From WHSM01 sp050701635 (GTDB lineage: Bacteria; Actinomycetota; Actinomycetes; Mycobacteriales; Micromonosporaceae), in NCBI GenBank assembly GCA_050701635.1, contig JBOGDF010000163.1, positions 1-12,149 on the forward strand: a stretch of 12,149 nt of DNA. The letters run 5' to 3'. A program made the position numbers and the translations under genes. Positions 6,010-12,121 of the stretch are shown piece by piece; the first letter of the stretch is position 1; every line of letters begins with the position of its first letter. The notes beneath the pieces are model-generated. The model was not told where the DNA came from. It was given only the letters and a program-made list of their open reading frames with translations, and did no database searches.

Positions 6010-6480
6010 TCACAGCGCCTTGAAGTGGTCGAAGGGCTCGGCACACGCCCGGCACCGCCACAGCGCCTTGCACGAGGCGGACCCGAACCGGCTGATCTCC
6101 TCGGTGTCGGGCGACCCGCACTGCGGACAGCGCACCGACAGCCGCAGCGTCACCCGGCCACCAGCCTGAGGCGGCGCGATGCCGGCGTCGGCCAGCTTGC
6201 GGCGGGCGGTCTCGCTCATCCAGTCGGTGGTCCACGCCGGCGAGAGCTGGGTACGCACCTCGACGTCACGACATCCGGCACCCGCCAGCGCCCGCCGGAT
6301 GTCGGACCGGATGGCGTCCATCGCCGGGCACCCCGAGTACGTCGGCGTGATCGTGACGACCACGCGGCCCTCGTCCACCAACACGTCCCGCAGGATCCCC
6401 AGATCCCCGATGGTCACCATCGGCAGCTCGGGATCCGGCACAGCGGCCACGACGTCCAGCAGCGTGAGAGTGCCTACCAT
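6010..6480 (-). CDS. paaD: Phenylacetate pathway protein PaaD (MIP18/DUF59 family)
   Basis: A 156-aa protein needed for epoxidase activity in vivo and believed to help assemble iron-sulfur or iron centres of the complex. The N-terminal MIP18-like domain shows DPELP (16-20) and the conserved C51 in YSGCPAM. The C-terminus is a zinc-ribbon-like region with C118, C121, C137, C143 and C146 (CPQC...CKALWRCRAC). The ATG at 6480 overlaps the end of paaC by 7 nt, and a G-rich stretch upstream serves as a ribosome site. Length and position fit PaaD of other actinobacteria. Confidence 0.95.
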   Translation of the reverse strand: MVGTLTLLDVVAAVPDPELPMVTIGDLGILRDVLVDEGRVVVTITPTYSGCPAMDAIRSDIRRALAGAGCRDVEVRTQLSPAWTTDWMSETARRKLADAGIAPPQAGGRVTLRLSVRCPQCGSPDTEEISRFGSASCKALWRCRACAEPFDHFKAL

Positions 6481-7169
6481 CTCGCCCCCGGGTGCATCCG
6501 GTGCAGCGACTGCATCTCCCCCAGCAGGTAGCTGAACGCCTCGGTGTGGATGCCCTGCCGGCCGCCGGTCGGCGCCCAGCCGTCCTGCGGCCGGGTCAGC
6601 GTCGCCTCCGCCAGCACTTTCTCCACAGTGGACAGCCAGGCCGGTCGCAGCGCGTTGTCCTCGAACAGCTCATGGGTGTACGGCCACAGCGCGTCCACCG
6701 CCGCCTGCATCCGCCGGTGCGACTCCTCGGTGCCGTCGCCGAGCCGTAGTGTCCATATCGTCGCGTGGTCGACGTGGTACGCGGTCTCCTTCACCGCCTT
6801 GGCCGCGATCCCGGCCAGCCGTTCGTCGGAGTGGCCGGCCAGCCGCTGGTAGAGCTCGTGCTGGTACGCCGCGAAGAACAGCAGCTTGCCGATGGTGACC
6901 GCGAAGTCGCCGTTCTCCAGCTCCACCAGCTGGCAGTTGCGGAACTCCCGGTCCGTACGCAGATAGGCCAGGTCGTCCTCGGTACGGCCGCGACCCTCCA
7001 GCTCGCCGGCGTACGACAGCAGCAGCCGGGCCTGGCCGAGCTGGTCGAGCGCGATGTTCGCCAGCGCCATGTCCTCTTCCAGCTCCGCCGCCCGGCTGAC
7101 CCACTCCGACAGCCGCTGCGCGGCGATCAGCGCGTCGTCGCCGAGCTGGAGCACGTACCCGAGGCTCAC
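6474..7169 (-). CDS. paaC: Phenylacetyl-CoA epoxidase structural subunit PaaC
   Basis: A 231-aa ferritin-like subunit that forms the heterodimeric core with PaaA but does not hold the working di-iron site. Recognisable stretches include LSEWVSRAAELEEDMALANI, LDQLGQARLLL and KAVKETAYHVDHATIWTLRLG, typical of PaaC. I chose the GTG at 7169, which forms a GTGA overlap with the paaB stop. A longer open frame to 7451 only adds antisense-like sequence within paaB. The 3' end overlaps the paaD start by 7 nt. Confidence 0.95.
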   Translation of the reverse strand: MSLGYVLQLGDDALIAAQRLSEWVSRAAELEEDMALANIALDQLGQARLLLSYAGELEGRGRTEDDLAYLRTDREFRNCQLVELENGDFAVTIGKLLFFAAYQHELYQRLAGHSDERLAGIAAKAVKETAYHVDHATIWTLRLGDGTEESHRRMQAAVDALWPYTHELFEDNALRPAWLSTVEKVLAEATLTRPQDGWAPTGGRQGIHTEAFSYLLGEMQSLHRMHPGARW

Positions 7170-7444
7170 AGGTGTTCGACCCCTTCGGGTACGTCGTAGA
7201 ACGTCGGGTGCCGATAGACCTTGTCCGCGGCCGGGTCGAAGAACGCGTCCTTCTCGTCCGGGCTGGACGCGGTGATCTCCGCGGCCGGCACCACCCAGAT
7301 CGACACGCCCTCCTGGCGCCGGGTGTAGAGGTCGCGGGCGTTGCGCAGCGCCAGCTCGGCATCCGGCGCGTGCAGGCTCCCGACGTGGGTGTGGTTCAAC
7401 CCGCGCCGGGGCCGTACGAAGACCTCCCACAACGGCCAGTTCAC
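7166..7444 (-). CDS. paaB: Phenylacetyl-CoA epoxidase small subunit PaaB
   Basis: A 92-aa subunit that bridges PaaAC units in the oxygenase complex. The signature WPLWEVFVRPRRGLNHTHVG at the N-terminus and ALRNARDLYTRRQEG in the middle are characteristic, and the length is normal. The GTG start at 7444 overlaps the paaA stop as GTGA, with AAGGAGAG a few bases upstream. The stop likewise overlaps the paaC start, so translation of the A-B-C subunits should be tightly coupled. Confidence 0.95.
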   Translation of the reverse strand: MNWPLWEVFVRPRRGLNHTHVGSLHAPDAELALRNARDLYTRRQEGVSIWVVPAAEITASSPDEKDAFFDPAADKVYRHPTFYDVPEGVEHL

Positions 7445-8538
7445 GCGGCACTCTCCTTGCGTTTGGCGGCGTACGCGTTCGCGGCTTCCCGTACCCAGGC
7501 GCCGTCCTCGTGGGCGCGCCGGCGGTGCGCCATCCGCTGCCGGTTGCACGGGCCGTTGCCCTTGATCACCTGCATCAGCTCGTCGTAGTCCGGCTGCGTG
7601 TAGTCGTAATGCCCGGTGGTCTCGTTGAGCCGCAGGTCCGGGTCCGGGATCGTCAGACCGAGCACGCGAGCCTGACCCACGCACATGTCCACGAACTTCT
7701 GGCGCAGCTCGTCGTTGGTGAACCGCTTGATGTGCCACGCCATCGACTGCGCGGAGTGGGTGGAGTCGGCGTCCGGCGGGCCGAACATCGCCAGCGACGG
7801 GTACCACCAGCGGTCGACCGCGTCCTGCGCCATCGCGCGCTGGGCTTCGGTCCCGTTGGCGAGCACGTAGAGGAGCTCGTACCCCTGGCGCTGGTGGAAC
7901 GACTCCTCCTTGCAGATCCGGATCATCGCCCGGGCGTACGGGCCGTACGAGCAGCGGCACAGCGGGACCTGGTTGACGATCGCGGCGCCGTCCACCAGCC
8001 AGCCGATGGCGCCCATGTCCGCCCAGGTCAGCGTCGGGTAGTTGAAGATCGAGGAGTACTTCTGTTTGCCGGCCAGCAGCAGGTCGTACAGCTCGTCGCG
8101 GTGGATCCCGAGGGTCTCGGCGGCGGCGTACAGGTAGAGGCCGTGGCCGGCTTCGTCCTGCACCTTGGCGAGCAGGATCGCCTTGCGCTTCAGGCTCGGC
8201 GCCCGGGTGATCCAGTTGCCCTCGGGCTGCATCCCGATGATCTCGGAGTGGGCGTGCTGCGCGATCTGCCGGATCAGCGTCTTGCGGTACGCCTCCGGCA
8301 TCCAGTCGCGCGGCTCGATCTTCTGGTCGGCGGCGATCACCGCGTCGAAGTGCCCCTGCAGCGGATCCGGCGTCTCGCCCCGCGCGGCCGCCCGGTCCTT
8401 CCCCGCGGCTTCCCGCAGCGCCCGCTCGGCGTCGGCCACCTCGGCGAGCAGCCCCTCGGCGCCGGGCTGCTGCGGAGTCTCGGCGCCAGCCCCGGCGGCG
8501 ATCTCGTCGGCATCGTTGCCGAAGTCGTTTCCGTACAC
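7441..8538 (-). CDS. paaA: Phenylacetyl-CoA 1,2-epoxidase catalytic subunit PaaA
   Basis: A 365-aa di-iron monooxygenase subunit that epoxidises the ring of phenylacetyl-CoA, the committed step of aerobic phenylacetate breakdown. Iron-ligand motifs are visible: E99 in HAHSEIIGMQPEGNW, the DEAGH motif at 128-132, and E211/E212...H215 in KEESFHQRQGYE. EPRDWMPEAYRKTLIRQIAQ is highly typical. The start is uncertain. I favour the GTG at 8538, which lies 7 nt after a TAACAC box; the open frame continues to 8586, but that part is the palindromic operator. About 45-60 residues before the conserved region form an Ala/Gly/Glu-rich extension compared with the roughly 310-aa enterobacterial protein. First gene of paaABCDE. 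Confidence 0.93.
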   Translation of the reverse strand: MYGNDFGNDADEIAAGAGAETPQQPGAEGLLAEVADAERALREAAGKDRAAARGETPDPLQGHFDAVIAADQKIEPRDWMPEAYRKTLIRQIAQHAHSEIIGMQPEGNWITRAPSLKRKAILLAKVQDEAGHGLYLYAAAETLGIHRDELYDLLLAGKQKYSSIFNYPTLTWADMGAIGWLVDGAAIVNQVPLCRCSYGPYARAMIRICKEESFHQRQGYELLYVLANGTEAQRAMAQDAVDRWWYPSLAMFGPPDADSTHSAQSMAWHIKRFTNDELRQKFVDMCVGQARVLGLTIPDPDLRLNETTGHYDYTQPDYDELMQVIKGNGPCNRQRMAHRRRAHEDGAWVREAANAYAAKRKESAA

Positions 8539-8545
8539 CCGCCAA

Positions 8546-8573
8546 GTGTTACAGCAGCTCGCACAACCTGCAA
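8546..8573 (-). promoter_or_regulatory. Putative leaderless promoter of the paa operon
   Basis: On the minus strand, TTGCAG (8573-8568), a 16-nt spacer, then TAACAC (8551-8546), with the favoured GTG start 7 nt further on. There is no good ribosome site. Both hexamers lie inside the large palindrome, so a bound repressor would block polymerase. Confidence 0.45.
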
Positions 8574-8586
8574 GCTGCTGTAACAC
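8546..8586. promoter_or_regulatory. 41-bp near-perfect palindrome at the paaA promoter, probable operator
   Basis: GTGTTACAGCAGCT (8546-8559) is repeated exactly in inverse orientation at 8573-8586. The arms extend inward by three more matched bases after one mismatch, giving 17 of 18 matching positions around a 5-nt centre (8564-8568). It covers the paaA promoter, which suggests an operator for a phenylacetyl-CoA-responsive regulator such as a TetR-type PaaR or PaaX; no regulator gene is in the window. As minus-strand RNA the single mismatch becomes a U-G pair, so it could also end transcription from the upstream hydrolase genes, although no U-tract follows. Confidence 0.7.
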
Positions 8587-8605
8587 CGCACGGGCGACCG
8601 GACTG

Positions 8606-9571
8606 CTAGCAGTCGTAGAGCGAGTTCGGGTGGACCTTCTCGCAGTAGCGGATGTGCAGGTGGTTGTCGTGGTTCGGGTACGAGCTGGTCAGCCCCTCGT
8701 TGATCAACGTCGGGTCGTTGAAGAAGATCAACTTGATGTGCCCCGGTGCGGTGGCGCGGATCGCCTGCACCAGCCGGCGGGTGGCCGCCCGGTCGTACGT
8801 GCCCGACTGCCAGGTGATCCGGCTGGCGGTGCACTGCGCGCTGTCGGTACGGATCGGCCACACGTCGACGTCCATCCCGACCTCGTGCGAGGCGTGACCC
8901 GGGATATCGCCGCCGTGCTCGAAGCTGACGTCACCCAGCGGCACCGGGCCGTCCGCCGTACCGAAGGAGCGGACCGCCGCCTCGAGCTGACCGATGGTGC
9001 CGCCGGTGCCCCAGTTGGCGGTGCCGTTGCCGTCCGGGTCCTTGTCGCAGATCCCGGACAGGCTCGGGTAGTCGTAGTGCCAGACCAGGTTGCGCCAGGT
9101 GGTCGGCCCGACCACGCCGTCGGCGCTGATCCCGGCGTGCTGCTGGAAGCTCACCACCGCGCTGCGGGTGCCGGAGCCGAACACCCCGTCGACGGCGAGA
9201 CTGAGCCGGCGCTTGGCGTTCAGCTGCACCTGCAGCGCCTTCACCGCGGCGCCGCTGGCGCCCTGGGACAGGGTCGGCGCCAGCGCGCCCCAGGTGGCCG
9301 GCCCGACAATGCCGTCGGCGGTCAGCCCCCGGCTGGACTGGAAGTTCTTCACCGCGGTGGTGGTGCCGGAGCTGAAGATCCCGTCGGCCGTCACGCTCTG
9401 GCCTCGCGCCTGCAACAGGTACTGGATCGCCCGTACGTCGACGCCGCGGTTGCCCTGGCTCTGGGTGTGGAAGAACGCGTTGGCGTACGCGTTCGCCGGC
9501 GCCGGGATCAGCGCCGCGACCAGCACCGCCGCGGCCGCCCCGACGATGCCGACGAGTAAGCGACTTCTCAT
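8606..9571 (-). CDS. Secreted peptidoglycan endopeptidase, M74 (MepA-like), with two peptidoglycan-binding domains
   Basis: A 321-aa exported hydrolase. A signal peptide (RSRLLVGIVGAAAAVLVAA, likely cut after ANA at residue 28) is followed by two peptidoglycan-binding-1 repeats (about 38-97 and 102-163). Each repeat has the GIF/GVFGSGT...AV..FQ pattern and a DGIVGPATW or DGVVGPTTW ending. The C-terminal domain matches penicillin-insensitive murein endopeptidases: H226, H229 and D236 in GHASHEVGMDVDVW, and H304/H306 in NHDNHLHIRYC, as zinc ligands. It should cut peptide cross-links in the wall. The ATG at 9571 has GAGGAGA just upstream. It follows the two M15-type genes on the same strand, separated by 59 nt containing a strong hairpin, so its expression may be partly independent. 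Confidence 0.88.
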   Translation of the reverse strand: MRSRLLVGIVGAAAAVLVAALIPAPANAYANAFFHTQSQGNRGVDVRAIQYLLQARGQSVTADGIFSSGTTTAVKNFQSSRGLTADGIVGPATWGALAPTLSQGASGAAVKALQVQLNAKRRLSLAVDGVFGSGTRSAVVSFQQHAGISADGVVGPTTWRNLVWHYDYPSLSGICDKDPDGNGTANWGTGGTIGQLEAAVRSFGTADGPVPLGDVSFEHGGDIPGHASHEVGMDVDVWPIRTDSAQCTASRITWQSGTYDRAATRRLVQAIRATAPGHIKLIFFNDPTLINEGLTSSYPNHDNHLHIRYCEKVHPNSLYDC

Positions 9572-9589
9572 GGTGTCTCCTCACCACGG

Positions 9590-9621
9590 CCGCGGAGGCC
9601 GGGATTGACCGGCCTCCGCGG
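9590..9621 (-). terminator. Strong hairpin between hydrolase genes, possible terminator or attenuator
   Basis: A perfect 13-bp GC-rich stem (9590-9602 with 9609-9621) and a 6-nt loop sit between the stop of the M15-type gene (9631) and the ribosome site of the M74 gene. There is no U-tract, which is usual for actinobacterial terminators. It could stop most transcripts after the upstream gene or act as an mRNA-stability element within an operon. Confidence 0.6.
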
Positions 9622-9630
9622 AACGGGACG

Positions 9631-10371
9631 TCAGCAGTTGGGGGCGCGCCAGTACTGGCTGCCGCTGTTGGCCAGGTGGGTGTGGTCGTTGTGGTTGGGG
9701 TAGCCGGGGCCGAGGATCTCCTCGAATCCCGCGTACCGGCCGGTACGCCACATCTCGCACAGCGTGGGGCCACTGGCGGTGCCCAGGTCGGCGGCCCGGC
9801 CGTACAGGTGGTTGCTGGTCGAGGAGCCGCCGGCGGCGCGGTTGCAGGCGTAGTCACGGAAGCCGGAGGTGACCACCATCGGGCGGTCGCCGAGCTTGCG
9901 CCGCATCGCCTCCAGCTGCCACATCACCCGCAGCGCGTTCTCCGCGGTGGCAGAGGCGGAGAGCGGCCCTCCGGTGTACGTGTGCTTGCCGCAGTTGTTG
10001 TTCATCTCGTAGTGGCTGAAGTGGATCGGCGTGCAGTCGTCGTCCTGCAGCGCGTAGATCTTGCTGTACGTCGCCGACCCGGCGATGCCGTCCGCGACCA
10101 GCCCGTACCCGGACTGGAAGCGCTTGAGCGCCGACGTGGTGGCCGGGCCGAAGGCGCCGTCGAGCGCCAGGTTCTCGCCGTATGCCACCCAGCCGGCGAT
10201 CCGCTTCTGCAGCTGCGTGACGTCGCTGCCGCTGGCCCCTTGCCGCAGCGTACGGGTCCAGGTGTAGCAGGCGTCGGCGTTCGCCGGACCGGCGGTCGCG
10301 AAGTTGACGGTGAAGGTGGTGGCGATGGCTAACAGGACCGCCACGAGCAGAGTGAGCTTGTTGGTACGCAT
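9631..10371 (-). CDS. Secreted M15-type zinc DD-carboxypeptidase-like protein with peptidoglycan-binding domain (paralogue A)
   Basis: A 246-aa exported protein. The signal peptide covers about residues 1-33 (PANADA). A peptidoglycan-binding domain follows (RQGASGSDVTQLQ to YALQ, about 43-108). The C-terminal M15-type peptidase domain shows SGFR (169-172), H188 and D195 in SNHLYGRAADLG, and H230/H232 in YPNHNDHTHL, the expected zinc and catalytic residues. Eight cysteines remain after the signal peptide, including the last residue, pointing to disulfide bonds outside the cell. The ATG at 10371 has GGAGG 5 nt upstream. It begins 28 nt after the stop of its close paralogue, so the two form an operon from a tandem duplication. 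D-Ala-D-Ala carboxypeptidase activity is the family expectation, not shown here. Confidence 0.85.
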   Translation of the reverse strand: MRTNKLTLLVAVLLAIATTFTVNFATAGPANADACYTWTRTLRQGASGSDVTQLQKRIAGWVAYGENLALDGAFGPATTSALKRFQSGYGLVADGIAGSATYSKIYALQDDDCTPIHFSHYEMNNNCGKHTYTGGPLSASATAENALRVMWQLEAMRRKLGDRPMVVTSGFRDYACNRAAGGSSTSNHLYGRAADLGTASGPTLCEMWRTGRYAGFEEILGPGYPNHNDHTHLANSGSQYWRAPNC

Positions 10372-10399
10372 GGGTGCCTCCCGTAGTGCCCGGACGCGG

Positions 10400-11143
10400 C
10401 TAGCAGTTCGGTGCGCGCCAGAAGTCCGACGAGTCGTTGCCGACGTGGGTGTGGTCGTTGTGATTGGGGTAGCCGGGGCCGAGGATCTCTTCGAAGCCGG
10501 CGTACCGGGCCGCGCGCCACATCTCGCACAGCGTCGGTCCGCTGCCGGTGCCGAGATCGGCCGCCTTCCCGTACGTGTGCAGGCTGCCGGTGGCGCCGCC
10601 GACGCTGTTGTTGCAGGCGATGCTGCGGAAGCCGGAGCCGATCGCGATCGGCCGGTCGCCGAGCTTGTGCCGCATCGCCTCGAGCTGCCACATCACGCGC
10701 TTCATGTTTTCGCGTACCTGGTCAGCGGAGACCGCGCCGCCGGTGTAGTCGTTCTCGCCGCAGCTGTCGTTGAACTCGGAGTGTGCGAAGTGGATCGGGG
10801 TGCAGTCGGCGTCCTGCAGCGCGTACAGCTTGTCGAACACCGCCTGCCCCGCCACGCCCGAGGTCTGGTCGCCGATGTTGTAGCCGTTCTTGAACCGCTT
10901 CACCGCGGCCTCGGTGGCGGGGCCGAAGTCGCCGTCGATCGCGAGATTCTCGTCGAAGCTGACCCAGCCGGCGAGCCGGATCTGCAGCTGTTTGACATCG
11001 CCGCCGGAGTCGCCCCGGTTGAGCGTCCGGTTCCAGGTGTAACAGGCGTCCGCCGCCGCCGGGGACGCGGCCAGAACGCCGACCGTGAGGGTAAAGGCGG
11101 CCGCGAGCGCGGCAGCCATCAGTGATCGGACCAATCGGGACAT
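10400..11143 (-). CDS. Secreted M15-type zinc DD-carboxypeptidase-like protein with peptidoglycan-binding domain (paralogue B)
   Basis: A 247-aa exported paralogue of the next gene. Signal peptide about 1-32 (SPAAADA), peptidoglycan-binding domain about 43-110 (GDSGGDVKQLQ), then the M15-type domain with SGFR (170-173), H189/D196 in SLHTYGKAADLG and H231/H233 in NHNDHTHV. Long blocks such as SGPTLCEMWR and RYAGFEEILGPGYPNHNDHT are identical to paralogue A, while the surface-exposed segments differ. I chose the ATG at 11143, which has GGGAGG just upstream and gives a normal signal peptide; the frame is open back to 11227, but that extension would place residues before the signal sequence. First gene of the hydrolase cluster, with an AT-rich promoter region upstream. 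Confidence 0.85.
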   Translation of the reverse strand: MSRLVRSLMAAALAAAFTLTVGVLAASPAAADACYTWNRTLNRGDSGGDVKQLQIRLAGWVSFDENLAIDGDFGPATEAAVKRFKNGYNIGDQTSGVAGQAVFDKLYALQDADCTPIHFAHSEFNDSCGENDYTGGAVSADQVRENMKRVMWQLEAMRHKLGDRPIAIGSGFRSIACNNSVGGATGSLHTYGKAADLGTGSGPTLCEMWRAARYAGFEEILGPGYPNHNDHTHVGNDSSDFWRAPNC

Positions 11144-11173
11144 GTTGCCTCCCACCCGCTGGTTTGTGGTGGT

Positions 11174-11187
11174 CGGCAGGCCTGCCG
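11174..11187. promoter_or_regulatory. Perfect 14-bp palindrome in the leader of the hydrolase cluster
   Basis: CGGCAGGCCTGCCG reads the same on both strands and lies between the presumed transcript start and the ribosome site of paralogue B. It may be a regulator site or a small mRNA hairpin; nothing in the window identifies a binder. Confidence 0.4.
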
Positions 11188-11197
11188 TACGCCGGAA

Positions 11198-11227
11198 ATG
11201 ATCCCGGAATTTGAGGAACAAAGTCAA
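11198..11227 (-). promoter_or_regulatory. Possible promoter of the hydrolase cluster
   Basis: On the minus strand, TTGACT (11227-11222), an 18-nt spacer, then GATCAT (11203-11198). The -35 match is good and the -10 match is modest. It lies in an AT-rich stretch (about 11190-11260) that contrasts with the flanking genes, and would give a leader of roughly 45-50 nt. Confidence 0.4.
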
Positions 11228-11229
11228 CG

Positions 11230-11256
11230 AGCTGACTGAAGATTTCCTTCACAGCT
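11230..11256. promoter_or_regulatory. Inverted repeat just upstream of the hydrolase promoter
   Basis: AGCTG-AC-TGAAG at 11230-11241 is mirrored by CTTCA-CAGCT at 11247-11256, with a 5-nt centre and a 2-nt insertion in one arm. Its place directly upstream of the proposed -35 element suits an activator site. The factor is unknown. Confidence 0.4.
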
Positions 11257-11276
11257 ATCCGGCCGCCATTCCCCGG

Positions 11277-11333
11277 ATTCGTCGGGGCGCCCTCGATTCG
11301 TCGGGGCCGCCTCGATTCGCCGGGGCCGCCTCA
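11277..11333 (+). repeat. Three tandem 19-bp repeats in front of the fetB-like gene
   Basis: Units at 11277-11295, 11296-11314 and 11315-11333 share the form ATTCGTCGGGGCCGCCTCG, with two changes in the first and two in the last. The array ends exactly where the -10 box of the next gene begins, so it supplies the -35 region and spacer of that promoter. Copy number may vary between strains and alter expression; that is inference. Confidence 0.8.
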
Positions 11334-11339
11334 TAGCCT
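11334..11339 (+). promoter_or_regulatory. Leaderless -10 box of the fetB-like gene
   Basis: TAGCCT stands exactly 6 nt before the ATG at 11346 and directly after the tandem repeats. No ribosome site is present and no clear -35 hexamer was seen. Confidence 0.55.
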
Positions 11340-11345
11340 TCGGGG

Positions 11346-12089
11346 ATGGACTCCAGCGTGATCGAGGTCGGGCCGCTGCTCGCCGTCGTACTGGTGCTGC
11401 TCGCCCTGGCCGCGGCGGCACTGGTGGCGCTCGGCCAGCTCGGGCTCACCTGGGGCGTACTGGTCGCCGCGGGGCGTGCGGTGCTGCAGCTCGGCCTGGT
11501 GTCGCTGGTGATCGTGGCGGTGGTGCGTTCCGGTCCGTTGGTGGCCGGCTTCGTCGGCCTGATGTACGCCGTCGCGGTCGGCACCGCCGCCCGGCGCATC
11601 ACCCGCAGCTGGTCCGGTCTCTGGGTTGCGCTGCCGATCGCGGTGGGAGCCGCGCCGGTGCTGGCGCTGGTGCTGGCGACCGGACTGGTGCCGTTCACCG
11701 GGATCGCCGTGGTGCCGATCGCCGGGATCCTGATCGGCAACGCGATGACCGCCAGCGCCCTGGCCGGCAGGCGCTGTCTGGAGGAGCTCCGGGTACGCCG
11801 CGGCGAGTACGAGGCCGCGCTCGCCCTCGGCTTCACCGACCGGGACGCCGCCGTCGAGCTGTGCCGTCCCGCCGGCGCGCTCGCGCTGATGCCGGTGCTG
11901 GACCAGACCCGTACGGTCGGGCTGGTGACGCTGCCGGGCGCGTTCGTGGGTGTACTGCTGGGGGGCGGCAGTCCGGTGCAGGCGGGCGCGACGCAGCTGC
12001 TGATCCTGATCGGGCTACTCGCGGTGGAGGCGGCCGCCGTACTCGGCGTGGTCGAGCTGACCGCCCGCCGCGTGCTGCGGGACGCCTGA
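11346..12089 (+). CDS. FetB/UPF0014-family ABC transporter permease
   Basis: A 247-aa integral membrane protein with about six to seven hydrophobic helices. Family motifs are clear: GRAVLQLG (43-50), PIAGILIGNAMTASA (124-138), EAALALGFT (156-164), and PVLDQTRTVGLVTLPGAFVG with the following GGGSPVQAGATQ (183-217). E. coli FetB works with the ATPase FetA and has been linked to iron export and oxidative-stress resistance. No ATPase gene is visible on either side within the window, so the partner, if any, lies elsewhere or just downstream. Full length, leaderless start, probably monocistronic, with strong inverted repeats 12 nt after the stop. Confidence 0.88.
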   Translation: MDSSVIEVGPLLAVVLVLLALAAAALVALGQLGLTWGVLVAAGRAVLQLGLVSLVIVAVVRSGPLVAGFVGLMYAVAVGTAARRITRSWSGLWVALPIAVGAAPVLALVLATGLVPFTGIAVVPIAGILIGNAMTASALAGRRCLEELRVRRGEYEAALALGFTDRDAAVELCRPAGALALMPVLDQTRTVGLVTLPGAFVGVLLGGGSPVQAGATQLLILIGLLAVEAAAVLGVVELTARRVLRDA

Positions 12090-12100
12090 CCGTTGCCGCA

Positions 12101-12121
12101 GCCCCATCAAGATCATGGGGC
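12101..12121. terminator. Hairpin after the fetB-like gene, probable terminator
   Basis: GCCCCAT (12101-12107) and ATGGGGC (12115-12121) form a perfect 7-bp stem with a 7-nt loop, beginning 12 nt after the stop codon. The loop contains GATC. There is no U-tract. Confidence 0.55.

Noticed and set aside
5222..6169. Open frame of 315 aa antisense to paaE and paaD
   Set aside because: No motif and biased composition; the opposite strand encodes well-recognised PaaE and PaaD.
4868..6235. A 455-aa version of PaaE starting at 6235
   Set aside because: The extra 85 residues overlap paaD in another frame and are not PaaE-like; GGAGG before the ATG at 5980 fixes the shorter start.
7510..9559. Two long plus-strand open frames (7510-8583 and 8165-9559) opposite paaA and the M74 gene
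   Set aside because: They mirror high-GC coding sequence, lack ribosome sites and domains, and conflict with strongly supported genes.
11144..11227. N-terminal extension of the M15-type paralogue B
   Set aside because: It would put 28 residues before the signal peptide and read through the promoter region; the ATG at 11143 has a good ribosome site.
11144..11230. A c-di-AMP (ydaO-type) riboswitch in the leader of the hydrolase cluster
   Set aside because: Such riboswitches often precede actinobacterial wall hydrolases, but the leader is only about 50 nt and none of the conserved segments is visible.
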